64,000 nucleotides of DNA from Edaphochlamys debaryana (GCA_016858145.1 JAEHOE010000018.1:62001-126000), one strand, 5' to 3'; shown: positions 10,778 to 23,045, numbered from the stretch's first letter. Notes: generated by a model not told the origin, from the sequence alone. Translations and numbers: made by a program.

Positions 10778-13700
10778 ATGGCGTCCCACTTGCGCACCAC
10801 CGCGACCTCGCAACTTGCACACCGCAAATCAATTGTTTCGGCGCCACATGTCTCGGCTCGACCGGCTGTCGGCGCCGTCGCGACCACAATTTCCGCGGTG
10901 GGCAATTTCAGCCGCGAGAGTGCACCGCACGCGAGCCTGCATGGCTCAATTGGCCTCTCACATAGCCAATTGCTCACGCACGCGTGCAGGCGGTCGCACG
11001 CAGCTCTGGCGAGACCAGCACCTCGGGGGCGAGCGGGGCTGCGGGAGCGCCCGGCCGCCGCCGCGTCGTGATTCGTATGGAGGCCCCCGGGCTCAACTGG
11101 GATCGGAGGGAGCTGATGTGGTACAAGCGCCTGCAGGAGCGGGGCGAGGTGGGGGCGACGGGGGGGCCGGGCGGGGGGGCCGGGGTCCTGGCGGAGAGCA
11201 AAAGGGGTGGGAGGGGATGGGGTCGCGTGCGACCGTCTCGCCACCTGGGGAAGGTCGGGGGCGGCCCGCCCCCCTTAACTCACCACACAGGAGCCTCACC
11301 TCCTGCTCTTCGCCTTGTGCTTCCCCCACCTGCTTACCTCGCCAGCTTGACGTGGGCGACGAGGCCGACGAGGGCGAGGAGGAGGCGGGCGGGGCGGAGG
11401 CGGAGGAGGCCGCGGCGGGCGGGGCCGGCGGCGAGGGCTTCGCCCGGCGCTTGGACCGCTCCGACCTGTCCGCCGCCTACTTCCAGCGCTGGGACGACCC
11501 CGCCGCGCACCAACCCATGCTGCAGGTGGGGCCGGCGGGAGGGGGCCGGGGGCGGGGAGAGGGGGCCGGCGACGGGGGACGCGGGGGCGTGTGGCTGACG
11601 GATGGGGTGGCAGTGGGGCCTGCAGGTGGGCCCGGGGGGCGGGCCGCCGTGCGGACTCGTGCGGATTGGGGGCGGGGGCGCATGGGTGTGTTGTGTCGCG
11701 GGGGCGTATGGTGGTGTTGCTCCCCGGCGGGAACCCTAGCACGAAGCTCTGTCACTTGTGCGCCTGGCCCCACGAGTTGCACCCCGTTGGCAGGGCTACT
11801 GCCTCGGCCCTTGCCTCCGGCCCAGGAACCCCCGTGCCTGGCTCGCGCTGCCCGGCCCCCCTGCCTGCCCCCGTGTCAACCCCGTCGCCCACGCCCCCCC
11901 CCTCCCTCCCCGCCGCACTCAGGACCGCGTGCTGACGGCCGCGTGGCGCGAGGCGCTGGCCCCCGGGTCGCTGGAGGGCAAGGTGGTGCTGGACGTGGGG
12001 TGCGGCCTAGGGCTGCTGTCCATGCTGGCGGCCAAGGTGGGGGAGGGAGGTTGGGAGGCGGGGGAGGGGGAGCTGGGGCTAGGGCTTGGAGTCGCCGTTG
12101 AAGGGGCTTGCGGGTGCCGAGAGGGGCTGCTAAGCCGTGCCTGTGCAGTGCCAGCGCTGTGCGATGCAGTGCGCAGGGGGCGAGGGCGAGGATGACGACG
12201 TGACAAGTGCCTGGCGCGGCCCCGCAGGCCGGCGCCGCCAAGGTGATTGCTGTGGACGGCTCTGCGGGGAGCATCGAGGCGGCTCGGCGCATCGTCAAGG
12301 CCAACGGACTGGCGGGGAAGATCGAGCTGGTGCACGGTGGGGTTGGGGGCCTGGGCTGGGCAGGGTACTGGGTTGCGGTTGCAGTGCTGTGGGCTCGCGC
12401 CTTGGAGGCCCGAACCCGGCTTAGACCTGCCACCCACACCAACCCGGCACCCCAGCACACATCGCTGCTCACCTCACCCGCACCCTGCCTGTCTCACCCC
12501 AACCCCCGGACGCCACCCCCAGGCGCCATTGAGAGCCTGGACCAGCTGCCGGGGGTGGCCCCCGGGGAGGTGGATGTGGTGCTGTCCAACTGGATGGGGC
12601 CGGGGCTGCTGGCGGGGGGTATGGCCAACGGCCTGGCGGTGGCGGTCGAGTGAGTGCCCCCACCCCCCCTGGGCCCTGGGGGGAACGGGCGGGGGGAGCG
12701 GGAGGGCTGGCAGGCGCCCGCGGCTAAGCGACTGCAGGCAGGAGCCGGCGGGCTGTGCTCCAGGCGTTGGGTGTAGCGTGCCGCGGCCTTCGCTGGGCTG
12801 GTAGAGGCGCACTGCACTGCACTGCACTGCACTGGTGGCAGGCTAAGCGGAAGGCCCACGGAGGCCCCATGCACTGAACGCAAGCACCCGGTCCTCCGCA
12901 GGCGCTGGCTGCGCCCCGGCGGCATGGTGCTGCCCGACCGCGTGTCGCTGTGGGCGGCGGGGCTGGAGGACCGGGACGCGCTGCAGGTGGGCGGGGGAGG
13001 GGGTGCACGTGCCGGGGGTGGGGGCGGGACGGGGGTGGGGGGGTGGGGGGGGGCACGCACCCGAAGGCGGCGACCGGGCTGGTGAAGCCACGAGGCGTGA
13101 GTGGAGCGGGGCTGGGTCGGAAGGGGGCCGTGCTGGAATGCCAGACCGGCGTCTCAGTCGGCCCTGCGCCCGCCCGCCCTGCCCCGACCCGCAGGACGCC
13201 AAGGAGTCGTGGAGCCGCGTGGGCGGTCTGGACATGTCGGCAGCGCTGGCGCAGGTGTGGAAGTGGTCCCGGGGGATCGGGCAGGCAGGCACCCGCGCTA
13301 CCACGGGTTCGGGGCGGGCTGGGTCGGGCTTCGGTTTGCTCGGGCTTTCGGTTCCGCATCTTAGGCCGGCCGGCTAATCACCGCGCCTGAGACTCCCAGG
13401 CTCATGCGAGCAGCCCTTCACTAGCACTGGACACTGCCGCGTGGCTGCACTGCTCTGTGACCTCTCCTCAGCCGTCCCTGCACCCTCACCCGTGCGGGCC
13501 CCTCCCCCCGGCTCCTGCTGCCCCCGCTCCCCCCGCCCCCAGGTGATCAAGCACCCCCGCCGCGACGTGCTGACCCGCAAGACGCAGCTGCTCACCGCCC
13601 CCCAGCGTCTGGCCGAGTGGCGCACGCGGGAGCTCACACCTGCCTCCGTGCTGGGTCCGGACGGGGAGGCCTACGCGCGCTGCCCGCTCAGGCAAGCACA

Positions 13701-14661
13701 CGGCATCTCCCAGGATCCGCCAGGCTCGCTTCCCTCTCGAGTCTCATTTTAGTCCGCCGCGCCTCATTTCTGTGCGGGGGCACGAGATCTACTGGCTCAG
13801 GCTGCCCTTTGTTTGACCGTCAATCTTTCGCCCCTGCACCCCCCCTCCCTCAGCCTGACGGCGGTGCGCGAGGAGCGGCTGTTCGGACTGGTGCTGTGGT
13901 GGGAGGCGGCATGGACGCTCGGGGGCGCACGGGAGGGTGCGTGCCTGTACTGCATAGCGGCGTGCTGCCGGGTGGCGGCTGGGTGGTCCTCGCCCTGCGC
14001 TGTGCTTCTTGCTGTACACAGGGGCTAGGCACGAAGCCAGCGGAGCGACGCCAGCAGTGTTCTGTTGTGCACCCGGCCTGAGCCCTGACACCCGCCCTAA
14101 CACCACCGCTTCCCCCCCCCCCCGCCCCGGCCCGCAGGCGAGGGCAAGTCCCCCGTGCGCTTCACCACGCACCCGCTGTCGGCCGTCACGCACTTCCAGC
14201 AGCTCATGCTGAACCTGCCCAAGTGAGCAGCAGCAGCAGCGTGGAAAAGGGGAGGAGGGCAGTCTCAAGACGTGGGGAATGGGGGCTGCGTGATCTGCGA
14301 GAATCTCTCGGCGAGCAGTCCATCGCCACACGTGCCGCCAGCCCCCAGCCCGGCGGGTGGTGTTATGGCGTGACATGTCACTGACTTCCGAGAGGGATGT
14401 CCGCTCGCTACGCTTCTCTGCCTTCAACCCGTCCACCCCCTCCCTGCCCACCGGCGACGCCCTCCCGTTCAGTTTCAAACACCCCGCCCCCCCCACCCCG
14501 CCCCCAGGTCCATGCGGCTGCAGGCGGACGACGAGCTGACCGGGGAGGTGGTGCTGCGGCCGGGGTCCACCGACCCACGGGACCTGGAGCTGGGCGTGAG
14601 CGTGTCGCACGCGGGGGCGCCGCCGGTGGCCGCCGACTACCGGGTGTCTTGGATCCACTGA
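10778..14661 (+). CDS. PRMT-family protein methyltransferase, probably catalytically altered
   Basis: Twelve exons close in phase (10778-10897, 10990-11148, 11346-11525, 11923-12036, 12228-12336, 12523-12649, 12902-12986, 13195-13254, 13543-13691, 13854-13936, 14138-14222, 14508-14661), giving 474 aa. After a Ser/Ala/Arg-rich N-terminus and an acidic stretch comes the PRMT core. It contains YFQRWDDPAAHQPML, SAM motif I VVLDVGCGLGLLSMLAAK, post-I VIAVDGS, then RWLRPGGMVLPDR and a C-terminal beta-barrel ending ADYRVSWIH. Active PRMTs carry two glutamates in the loop SEWMGYxLxYESM. Here the loop reads SNWMGPGLLAGGM, so both are gone, and the THW motif reads THF. SAM binding looks intact, but arginine methylation is doubtful. 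Intron 9 appears to use a GC donor. The N-terminus could be a targeting peptide. Confidence 0.88.
12809..12834 (+). repeat. CACTG pentanucleotide repeat in an intron
   Basis: About five head-to-tail CACTG units in the intron between 12649 and 12902 of the PRMT-like gene. Confidence 0.85.
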
Positions 14662-14806
14662 GGGGGGCGGAGAGGGATGGGGTGAAGGTGGAGGGGGTTG
14701 TCGAGAGGGCGGGACGATGGGGGACGAGACGGCGGAGGGGAGGGGTGGCCGAGCCCCTTTGAAGGAGCCTGTATTCGAGGCTGGGCGGTGGCAGACTCTT
14801 CTGCAC

Positions 14807-14811
14807 TGTAA
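14807..14811 (+). promoter_or_regulatory. TGTAA polyadenylation signal
   Basis: TGTAA lies 146 nt after the PRMT-like stop codon, a typical spacing for algal genes. Confidence 0.6.
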
Positions 14812-14896
14812 CGGCTCAGGACCTAGGCAGGCGGAACGTCCACTGAGTCCAGCCTTGACAGTCGTCTAGCTTCAAGCCGGCTAGCTGCCTTGTAAG

Positions 14897-15195
14897 GGTG
14901 TTCGGCCCGGCTGATGTATCCGCTGCGCACCGGATCACGAAGTGGAGTGACAACAGAGGAGCGGGGGTTCTGTGCTCGCAGGGGCCGTGCAGCGTAGTCC
15001 GGACGATGATGAAGGGGGATGCTGCTGAGCGCGCTGTCGCAGCGCGAGAGAAGAAGGCAGGGTGCCAGCAGTGCGCATCGCCGAGGCAGGGGCTAAGCTA
15101 GGGGGATAGCTATTCCGTGAGGGTATCGGGCCCGGCTCATGGATTCGCTGCGCATCGGATCACAAAGGGGAGTGAACAGAGGAGCACGGGGGTCG
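14897..15195 (+). repeat. Imperfect direct repeat in the intergenic region
   Basis: About 75 bases beginning near 14900 (CGGCCCGGCTGATG) recur diverged near 15127 (CGGGCCCGGCTCATG), both followed by CGCTGCGCA and GGATCAC. The copies lie between the PRMT-like and METTL14 genes. No element type is recognised. Confidence 0.6.
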
Positions 15196-15463
15196 GCGGG
15201 GAGGACCGGGTTCGTGCCATGGTCTTGCCGATCGCCAGCAATTTCAAGGCTGGACCATCGTCTAACAGCACTTCGTTGAGCACTGCAATCATATCATATA
15301 CCAACAGCTGCTTTTACAGCCCGCGCTGTACCCGATCGCGCGACGCCGGCGTGTTGCGAGCTGTCAAAAGAGACGCACTGTACCTGACTGTATGTTGCAT
15401 ATCGCTTGGTGAAGCATGACACTACGGTAGCGGCAAGGCGCAACGCTTGCACTCTCGGGTACC

Positions 15464-18400
15464 ATGCGGGACGATGGCGGAGGGCGAGGAGGCCGCGGCC
15501 GAGGGCGAGGCGGCCGCACAGGACAAGTTATGTTCGCTCGGGGAGGCGGGCCGCCTCGGCCTAACCAGCCTCCAGGTGCGCGGCAAGTGCCCGCCAAAAG
15601 GACCCCCAGGCCCGACCTGCCCCTCACCCGTGGGGCTACGACTTGCCCCGCCCCGAGCTCCATTGCATCGCACCCGCCCTGTGCTTTTGTTCAAGCATCC
15701 TCTCTTGAACACGCTCTTATGTATCTTGCTTGCTCCTCTCCAGGCCCTCCCGGTCCGCCAGGCATGGGCGGGCCCATGTTTCCGCCCGGGGGGGACATGA
15801 TGGTGAGCGCCGGCGACCTGGGGCCCGGGGCCTTGACCAGCCCTCGTGAGGGATCCCAGCAACTACCTCGCTCCTGCAGAGCCCAGTGCCAGAGCTGGCG
15901 CTCCCTCGTGTAGTGCCCTTGAACACGTCCGTCCCCCCTCTCTCATGTCCGTCATCCTGCCTGGCCCCTCGCTCCGCTGCCTCTCGCACCCAGGGTCCCA
16001 TGGGCCCCATGGACCTGCCCCCCGAGCTGCTGGCCATGGGCCTGGGCCCGCTGGGCACGCTTGGTCCCCTGGACCCCGCCCTGGCCGGGCTCATGGGCCC
16101 TGACTTTGGGGCAGGCCCACAGGGTGGGTGACCCCGCGTGCCGGGAGTGGATGGGGCCCCCGGAGGTGGGGTGAAAGCAAGCATAGGAGGGGTGGGGGCT
16201 GCAGCGCTCCGCTGCGTCAGGCTAGTGCAGGGCACACCCGTGCAGGGCTGTGCAGGCAGTGGTGGGGTCGGTGCCAAGGCGGATCGTGGCCCCAGGGCCC
16301 CAGAGTTACTGCGCGAGGGGCGGGCAGGGCAGGGCATTGCAGGGCAGGGCGGGGGATGAGTCCTATCACTCACATGCGGTGCAGCGCCTTTCCATAGACA
16401 CGTGCCCTTGCTGCACTCTTGCCTTTCAACATTCCTGCGCGCCTTGCCTCACAGGCTTCGGGCCCGGCGGCGGGCAGGGGGGCATGATGGGCGGCGGCAT
16501 GCGGGGCCCCGGCGGACCGCCAGGAGGTCCCATGGGGGGAATGATGGGCGGCGGCATGGGCATGGGGCCCATGGGCATGGGCCCGATGGGCCTGATGGGG
16601 CCTCCCATGGGCGGTATGGGGGGGCCCGGCGGCATGGCCGGGCCCGGCGGGCCCATGATGGGCCAGGGCGGCGGGCCCGGCGGGCCCGGCATGATGGGCC
16701 CTCCTGGCGGCGGCGGCGGCATGATGTGGGGTGGCGGCGGCGGGAGCATGGGCCCCCCGAGCGGCCCCCGCGGCGGCCCTGGGGGGCAGGGCGGGGGCGG
16801 GGGGCCGAGCGCTGCGGCCATCGCGAGCCGCGTCCAGAACGACTACAGCCAGAACTTCGTGGACACGGGCTGCCGGCCGCAGAACTACCTGCGCGACTCG
16901 CACCTCACGGACCGGTGGGAGGCCGGGGGGAGGCGGGGGCGGGGGGAAGGCTGAGGGATGCGGGCGCGGGGCATGGGGGTGCGGGGTGCGGGGGCTGGGG
17001 GCAAACTGGGGCCGGGGGGAGGCTAGGGCCTGGGGGCAGGCTGAGGCTGGGGGTAGGCTGGGCCTGGGGAGGCGGGGGGCTGGGGGCTGGGGGCGGGGGT
17101 TGGGGGAAGGCTGAGGCTGGGGGAAGGCTGGGGCTAGGGGAAGGGGCGGGGGGTAGGCTGGGGCTGGTAGTCTGGAAGGAGGCCTGGGGCCAGGATGGGA
17201 TATGGCTCCGAGGAGGCGGGACGCGGGTGCTGGGGGCATGGGCGTGAGGGACCGCAGGGGTCTGCGGAGGGCAGGTTTGGGGGGGAGAGCTCAGTTGCAG
17301 CTTTGCGTAGGAACAGGCGCCCTCTTCACCCCACCCCACCCCACCCACCTGCCCTTCTGCTCCCCTTCCCACCTAGGTACGAGGAGTACCCCAAGCTCAA
17401 GGAGCTCATCCAGCGGAAGGACCGGCAGGTGGGGCCTTGGGAGGAGAGGAAGGCCGGCAGGGGCTGGACGCTCCCTCCCCCACTCACCGCGCCCTTGAGC
17501 GCCCCATCCACCCCCTCTTGCCTCAACCCCAAACCGAGACCCCAGTCCCCGACCCTCACCCCAACTCCCAACCCCAAACCCCGTCCCCGCAGGCCGCCGC
17601 CTACGCCACGCCGCCCATGTTCCTGCGTGCCGACCTCAAGCAGCTCAAGCTCTCGGTCGATACCTTCGGCACCAAGTTCGACGTCATCCTGGTGGACCCG
17701 CCCTGGGAGGAGTACGTGCGGAGGGCGCCCGGACTGGTGCGTGCGTGCGTGCGGGCGGGCGCGCCCTGGGGGTGCACGGAGTGGGGTGGGTCCTTTGGCC
17801 CGCAAGCATGCGATGTGCCCCATCCCCGTTTCGCACCGTCAAACACTGCGCTTTGGGGTTCCACCTGGTGCCCTCCCTATCTCATTCAGCTACTCTCATC
17901 CCGTCGCATGCCCGCCTGCTCTACCCCCTAACCCACCCACCCCACCCCACCTCCGATACGCAACGCCTAACACATCCACACCCCAGGTTTCGGACCCCGT
18001 ATCGTCGAAAACTGCGCTTTGGGGTTCCACCTGGTGCCCTCCCTATCTCATTCAGCTACTTATTCGCATCGATTTCCACCCCACCCCACCCCCAATACGC
18101 ACCCCCCCACATCGACCCCAGGTGTCGGACCCCGAGTCCTGGACCTGGCAGGAGCTGCAGGCTCTGGAGCTGGAGGCCATCTCCGACACCCCCTGCTTCC
18201 TGTTCCTGTGGTGCGGCGCGGAGGAGGGGCTGGAGGCGGGGCGCGTGTGCATGCAGGTGCGGGGGGGGCCCGGGGGTGGGGGATGATGAGGGGGCCGCGG
18301 CTGGGATGGGGACCTGGGGGGTGTGAATGTGAAGTAGGGGGGCCGGAATGTGGGAGGTCAAGTAGCTCGCATCATAGTATCAAGGCGCGCGATGCGATGC

Positions 18401-19834
18401 GAAGAAGCTGCTGATGTGGGGGGCGCACCTCCCGGACGTGGTCCACACTGCCTGCCATCCGGGTCCTCTCCAATTGAACATGGAGCGTTCCTACCGGACG
18501 TTGCTGTCTGGTCTCGGCGTCGCCTACGCACCATTTCGGCCGCTGCCCCTGCGCACCTCCCCCCCCCTGCCCCCCGCAGAAGTGGGGCTTCCGGCGCTGC
18601 GAGGACATCTGCTGGATCAAGACCAACCGCGAGGGCAGCAAGCGCCCCTACCTCAAGGCCACCAACCAGCACCCGGACTCCATCCTGGTCCACACCAAGG
18701 TGGGGCGAGAGGGGGAGGGGCAGGAGCATGGGGGAGGGGCAGGGGCATCGGTCCGGGCCTGGGGCCAGTGCGCCGGGACGCAAGGCAAGCCAGCTCCGAG
18801 AGTGGGGGCCTGGGAGCGACAGGGGCCAGGGTCTAGGAGCCTGGGACCTGGGGTCAGCGCGATTGCGTTGGGCCCACAAGACCCTGGCATCACTTCACCT
18901 CGTCGCCTTCCCTTATGCCCTCGGCAAACTCCGCCCCCCCAGGAGCACTGCCTGATGGGCATCAAGGGCACCGTGCGCCGCGCCACGGACGGCCACATCA
19001 TTCACACCAACGTCGACACGGGTGGGTCGCTGCGCGCGGCCGTTGCTCGAGTGCGGCCGGGGTTAGCGGAGGACCACGGACGGAATCCCGGTTGACCCCC
19101 GCCTCTCTCTCCCCCTGTGCCCCGCCCTCTGCCCCCGCCCCCAGACGTGATTGTGAGCGAGGAGCCCGAGCTCGGCTCCACGCGCAAGCCCGAGGAGCTC
19201 TACGCCATTATCGAGCGCTTCAGCAACGGGAGGTGCGCAGACGCGTGCGGTGCTGCCCCGGCGGCCTGCACGGCGCTGAGGGAGGGGCCGGACCCACCCT
19301 ACCGAGTAAGTCCGCCCCAACAAACCCCCACCCCCACCCCCCACCCCCCAGGCGGCGGCTGGAGCTGTTCGGCGAGGACCACAACATCCGCCCCGGCTGG
19401 GTCACCGTGGGCAAGCAGCTCACCTCCTCCAACTTCAACAAGCAGGTGCGAGCGGGCGTGCGGGCGGGCCCCGGGGCAGGTAGAAGCCATCAATTTTAGG
19501 CTTGGGAGGGGCAGGTCCCCTCGCTAGTGGACGGGGGCGTGGGGGCGCTGCTGATCCCTAACGTCATTTCTTCGACGAGACCCGCCACCGCCTGCCCTTC
19601 GCCCGCCCACGCCCCTCCTGACACCTAAACCCCCCCTCCCTCTCTCTTGGCCACCCCCCGAAGGCCTACACGGACCACTTCCGAAACCGGGACGGCAGCG
19701 TGTGGGTGCAGAACGTCATGGGGCCCAAGCCTCCGCCCGGCTCCGTGACGCTGGTCCCCAGCGACGCAGAGATCGAGGCGCTGCGGCCCAAGTCGCCGCC
19801 CGACCACCGCGGGAGCAGCATGCACAGCCACTGA
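15464..19834 (+). CDS. METTL14: METTL14/MTB-type subunit of the mRNA m6A methyltransferase
   Basis: Partner of METTL3 in the nuclear complex that writes N6-methyladenosine on mRNA. Twelve exons in phase (15464-15575, 15744-15802, 15994-16123, 16455-16914, 17377-17428, 17593-17736, 18122-18256, 18580-18699, 18943-19021, 19145-19232, 19352-19445, 19664-19834) give 547 aa. The N-terminal third is a Gly/Met/Pro low-complexity region with an RG-rich start. The MT-A70 domain follows: DYSQNFVDTGCRPQNYLRD, RYEEYPKLKELIQRKD, FDVILVDPPWEEYVRRAPG, WGFRRCEDICWIKTN, EHCLMGIKGTVRR, LELFGEDHNIRPGW and LRPKSPP. These blocks place it with METTL14/MTB rather than METTL3. The tetrapeptide is DPPW, whereas animal METTL14 has EPPL. 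Intron 6 contains a duplication reaching into the start of exon 7. Confidence 0.95.
16926..17190 (+). repeat. G-rich minisatellite-like intron of METTL14
   Basis: Most of intron 4 consists of irregular repeats of AGGCTGGGG, GCTGGGGG and similar units on the transcribed-sense strand. It is strongly G-skewed and could form G-quadruplexes. Confidence 0.7.
17845..18134 (+). repeat. Intron duplication copying the acceptor and start of METTL14 exon 7
   Basis: A perfect 50-nt repeat at 17845-17894 and 18011-18060 (ACTGCGCTTTGGGG start) is followed in each copy by C-rich sequence. It then reaches CCCCAG plus the first 13 nt of exon 7: decoy acceptor AG at 17985-17986, real acceptor at 18120-18121. 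The decoy copy of the exon start differs at one base. Confidence 0.9.
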
Positions 19835-20296
19835 GGCGGCGTGGGGGGAGAGGGGAAGGCTGTGGGGGAAGGGGGCCTGCGCGGCAGGAGGATGGGAGCG
19901 GAGGAGGGGCGTCGGGGGGAAAGGGAAGGGCAGCAGGGTGTTGGGCTTGAAGCGGGCATCGGACACTCGGACAGAAGGAGCCTAGCTGAGGGGCGAGAGA
20001 GGCGAAGCCAGTGCTTCATCGCTGCGACGGTTTGCCTTCTCGCGTGGCGAGGCGAAGCGCTGGCTGGCTGGAGTGGGGCTGGGGGCGGAGCGGATCGCGC
20101 CCGGCGAGCGGGGCGAGGGCCGAGGAGGCGCGGGAGGCGAGCGGGTGTTCGGGTTCGTGCACGGTACGAGCGGTGGCAATTGAGCGGCCAGGGTTGGAGC
20201 CGAGTGAAATGCACCGCTCTATTTACGTTATTGAAGCGAGCTTTGGAAACTTATCAGAGCTCCAGGCCCAGTCGCTGTACGCAAGAGCCTCGCAAA
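19835..20296. other. Spacer between METTL14 and the hydrolase gene
   Basis: GC-rich sequence after the METTL14 stop, with no TGTAA motif found near it and no recognised gene. The right end should contain the hydrolase promoter and 5' UTR. Confidence 0.45.
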
Positions 20297-23045
20297 ATGC
20301 GTCTCCAACAACAAGTTTCCTCGCGAAGCGCCTGCGTGCCTAGCCGTGAGTTCTGACGACTTTTGCTGATGTTAAAGGATGCAGCGCGGTTGTCCTCGAG
20401 GCCTGAACACAGCGAGTTGCTTCCCATCCACTCGCAGGCGTTGGGCGCCGGGTCGCTGTGACCGTCCGCGCCAGCGCTGGCTCGAGGTAAGGTCACAGTT
20501 TTGTTCTGCAAAGTGTTGTCATTTCTGAGCCACCCAGGTGCACACGACCATCGTGCGTTCCCCGACCCCCGGTAATTGCTTTCCCCCCTCCCACCACCCC
20601 AGCGTGTCGCGCGGCGTGGTCATCCTCCCCGGGCTGGGCAACAACGCGGCGGACTATGCGCCCCTAGTTGCACAGCTGGAGGCGCGGGGCATGGCGGTGG
20701 AGGTGGCGCCGGTAGGGCGGTGGCTGTGGCTTGGGGCTTTGGCTTTGGCTCCATGAGCAGCGCACGGGTGGGGGTCGCCACGTACCCGCAGCCGCTGGTG
20801 TGCGGGGTCGGAGCGGTATTGCGGCTAGGGGGCGCTTAGCGTTGCTAGGGACGGGGCTGATGCTTGCCCTGAGGCGCCTATCAAGGCGGAGCGGGAGCGA
20901 GGGAGGGCCCCACCGCACGCCTCTCTGTCTGTGCCCGCCCGCGTCGCCCCCCCGCAGGTCAGCCGCCTGGACTGGTCCCGCAACGCCGCCGCCCTGACGG
21001 ACCCCAGCTGGTGGCAGGGCAAGCTCAAGCCCCGTCCCGCCGTGGACTGGTGCGGGATGGTTGGGTTGCCGGGCTGCGGGCGACGGGCCAAACACGGGCA
21101 GTTCCCTACGTCCTCGACACCTTCTACCTCCCTCGCGGCTATGACTGCATACCTCTCTGTAAATGAGGTGGCTGCGATGGCTCAGTATCTTCTCAACGAA
21201 CACGCCCGGACCCCACACATCCGCTTGCCCGCAGGTACCTGACCCGGGTTGACTCAGCCATGCAGAAGCTGAAGCGTCGCCTGGGCGAGGCCGCGGAGGC
21301 GGGCAGCGACGGCGCGCCCATCTCCATGCTCACCCACTCGGTGCGTGGGGCAAGGGCCTGGACCGCAATACACCCTGCGTGGGGAGCTCCGGAGTCCATG
21401 CCCCTCGCAGCTCAGTGGTCAGCCTGACCTCTCCCCCCACCTCCACACCTTCTCTTCTCGCCTCCTCCGCCCGCGCGTCCCCAACCTTCCGCCCCTGCCT
21501 GCTGCCCGCCTCCACGACCCTGCTGCCTCCAGGCCGGTGGCTGGCTGGGGCGCGTCTACCTTCTGGACTGGGGCGTCGCCGGTGTCGACCGCTTCGTGTC
21601 GCTGGGCTCCCCGCACGCGCCCCCGCCCGAGGGCGTGCTCGACCAGACCCGCGGCATCCTCACCTGGGTCAACCAGGCAGCGCCGGGGGCCTTCCATGAC
21701 TCGGTGCGTGGGGTGCTTGGGGGCGGGTGGCTTAAGAATGGGTGGCTTAAGGATCGGATACCGGACACCTGGCGTTGCCTGAGGGTGGCGGCCCTGGGCA
21801 GGGGGGCGAGCCGTGGGGCCCGCCTGTGTGGCTGCCTGGCTTGGGCCTGCGAGTGGAAACAGGTGTTGCAGGCGGCCAGGGCGCAGCACACGCTAATCCC
21901 TCTTACTCCGGGTTGCGGATTGAGGGCTTGGGTTGCGGCGTCGACATGAAGCCCGACCCCGCTCGACTCCCCCGGTCCCCTGGGCGCAGGTCTCCTACAC
22001 CACCATCTGCGGCCGCTTCGTGCGCGGCGAGTCGCTGACGGGCGGCGGCGCGCCCGCGCCCGATGCCGCCGTTGCCGCCACCGCCGCCGCCGCGCGCGCC
22101 GCTGCCTCCGGGGCGCTGTCCTCGGCGTCCGACCTGGAGGAGCCCCGCCTGGGGAGCACCGCCGAGGTGGCGGCGGCGCGGGCGGCGTGGATCGCCAAGT
22201 TCGCTGGCGCTGGCTACCAGCAGGCGAGCGAGTGGTCTAGGGTTTAGGGCTCACCCTGGACTGCCTGTTTGCTGGGCCCGTGACAGGCTGGTCGTTGTGG
22301 TGGAGTGAGGGGCGGAGGAGGGAGGGGCAGGGGCGGCAAGCCGTGGAGGTGGCTTGGACGGCTGGCTCGCTGCTGCGTTGTGACCCTGTATCACCCCCGT
22401 GTGCCTGCAGGTGTGCGGCAAGGCGGAGGTGTGGGGCGACTTCATCGTGCCCCAGCCGGCGGCCCACCTGGACGGAGCGACGCAGGTGGGGGCATGCAGC
22501 ATGCGGGGCGGGGCGGCCTTCCGGGCGTGTGAAAAGCAGGTTGTAGCGGCCGGAGCCGGCGCTACCCGAGCGCACCCCGCCGCCGCCGTTGCCCCTTGCC
22601 GGAGTCGGACGCGGGCTGTACCGCACGCTAGAGTGTCTCTAGGCCCATACCCTCATCTCCAGCTCTCGTCCCTGCTGCCCCCCACCCCTCCCTCCCCTCC
22701 GTGGCCAGGTGGACCTGGAGGGCGTCTTCCACTCGCCCCTGGGGGAGCAGCTGCCCTTCTTTGGGCCCTGGTACGGCAGCCCGCAGGTGAGGCCTACCTT
22801 CTCTGAGGCCTACCTTCTCTGGTGGCTAGCTGAGCAAGCCGCCGTGCTGGGCGGGTCCCCACGTGCTACTGGCCGCTTCTACGGTATGCGTTGGCTGCGT
22901 CTCATTTTCCACACGTTCTCATTGCTTCCTTTCCTGCTCGCGCCCTCAGATCCTGGAGCAGTGGGTGCACCACCTGACGGGCGAGGCGGCGCCGCAGGGG
23001 CAGGTGGCGGCGGTGCCGTCGGCCGTGCGAGTGGCCGCGCCCTGA
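20297..23045 (+). CDS. Alpha/beta hydrolase, plant PGAP1-like family, probably plastidic
   Basis: Serine hydrolase of the alpha/beta fold; substrate unknown. Core exons in phase: 20603-20711, 20958-21049, 21235-21340, 21533-21703, 21990-22223, 22411-22485, 22709-22795, 22950-23045. The N-terminal exons 20297-20345 and 20385-20457 give a phase-consistent transit-like start MRLQQQVSSRSACVPS but are less certain. The total is 363 aa. Features: GVVILPGLGNNAADY (oxyanion strand), VDWYLTRVDSA, and the nucleophile elbow THSAGGW, whose Ser is the last codon before an intron. VSLGSPHAPPPEGVLDQTRG, VCGKAEVWGDFIVP (likely acid region) and YGSP followed by ILEQWVHHL complete the domain. The catalytic His could be in FHSPLG. 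One intron (22224) appears to have a GC donor. The last exon is duplicated at 24250-24346. Confidence 0.82.
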
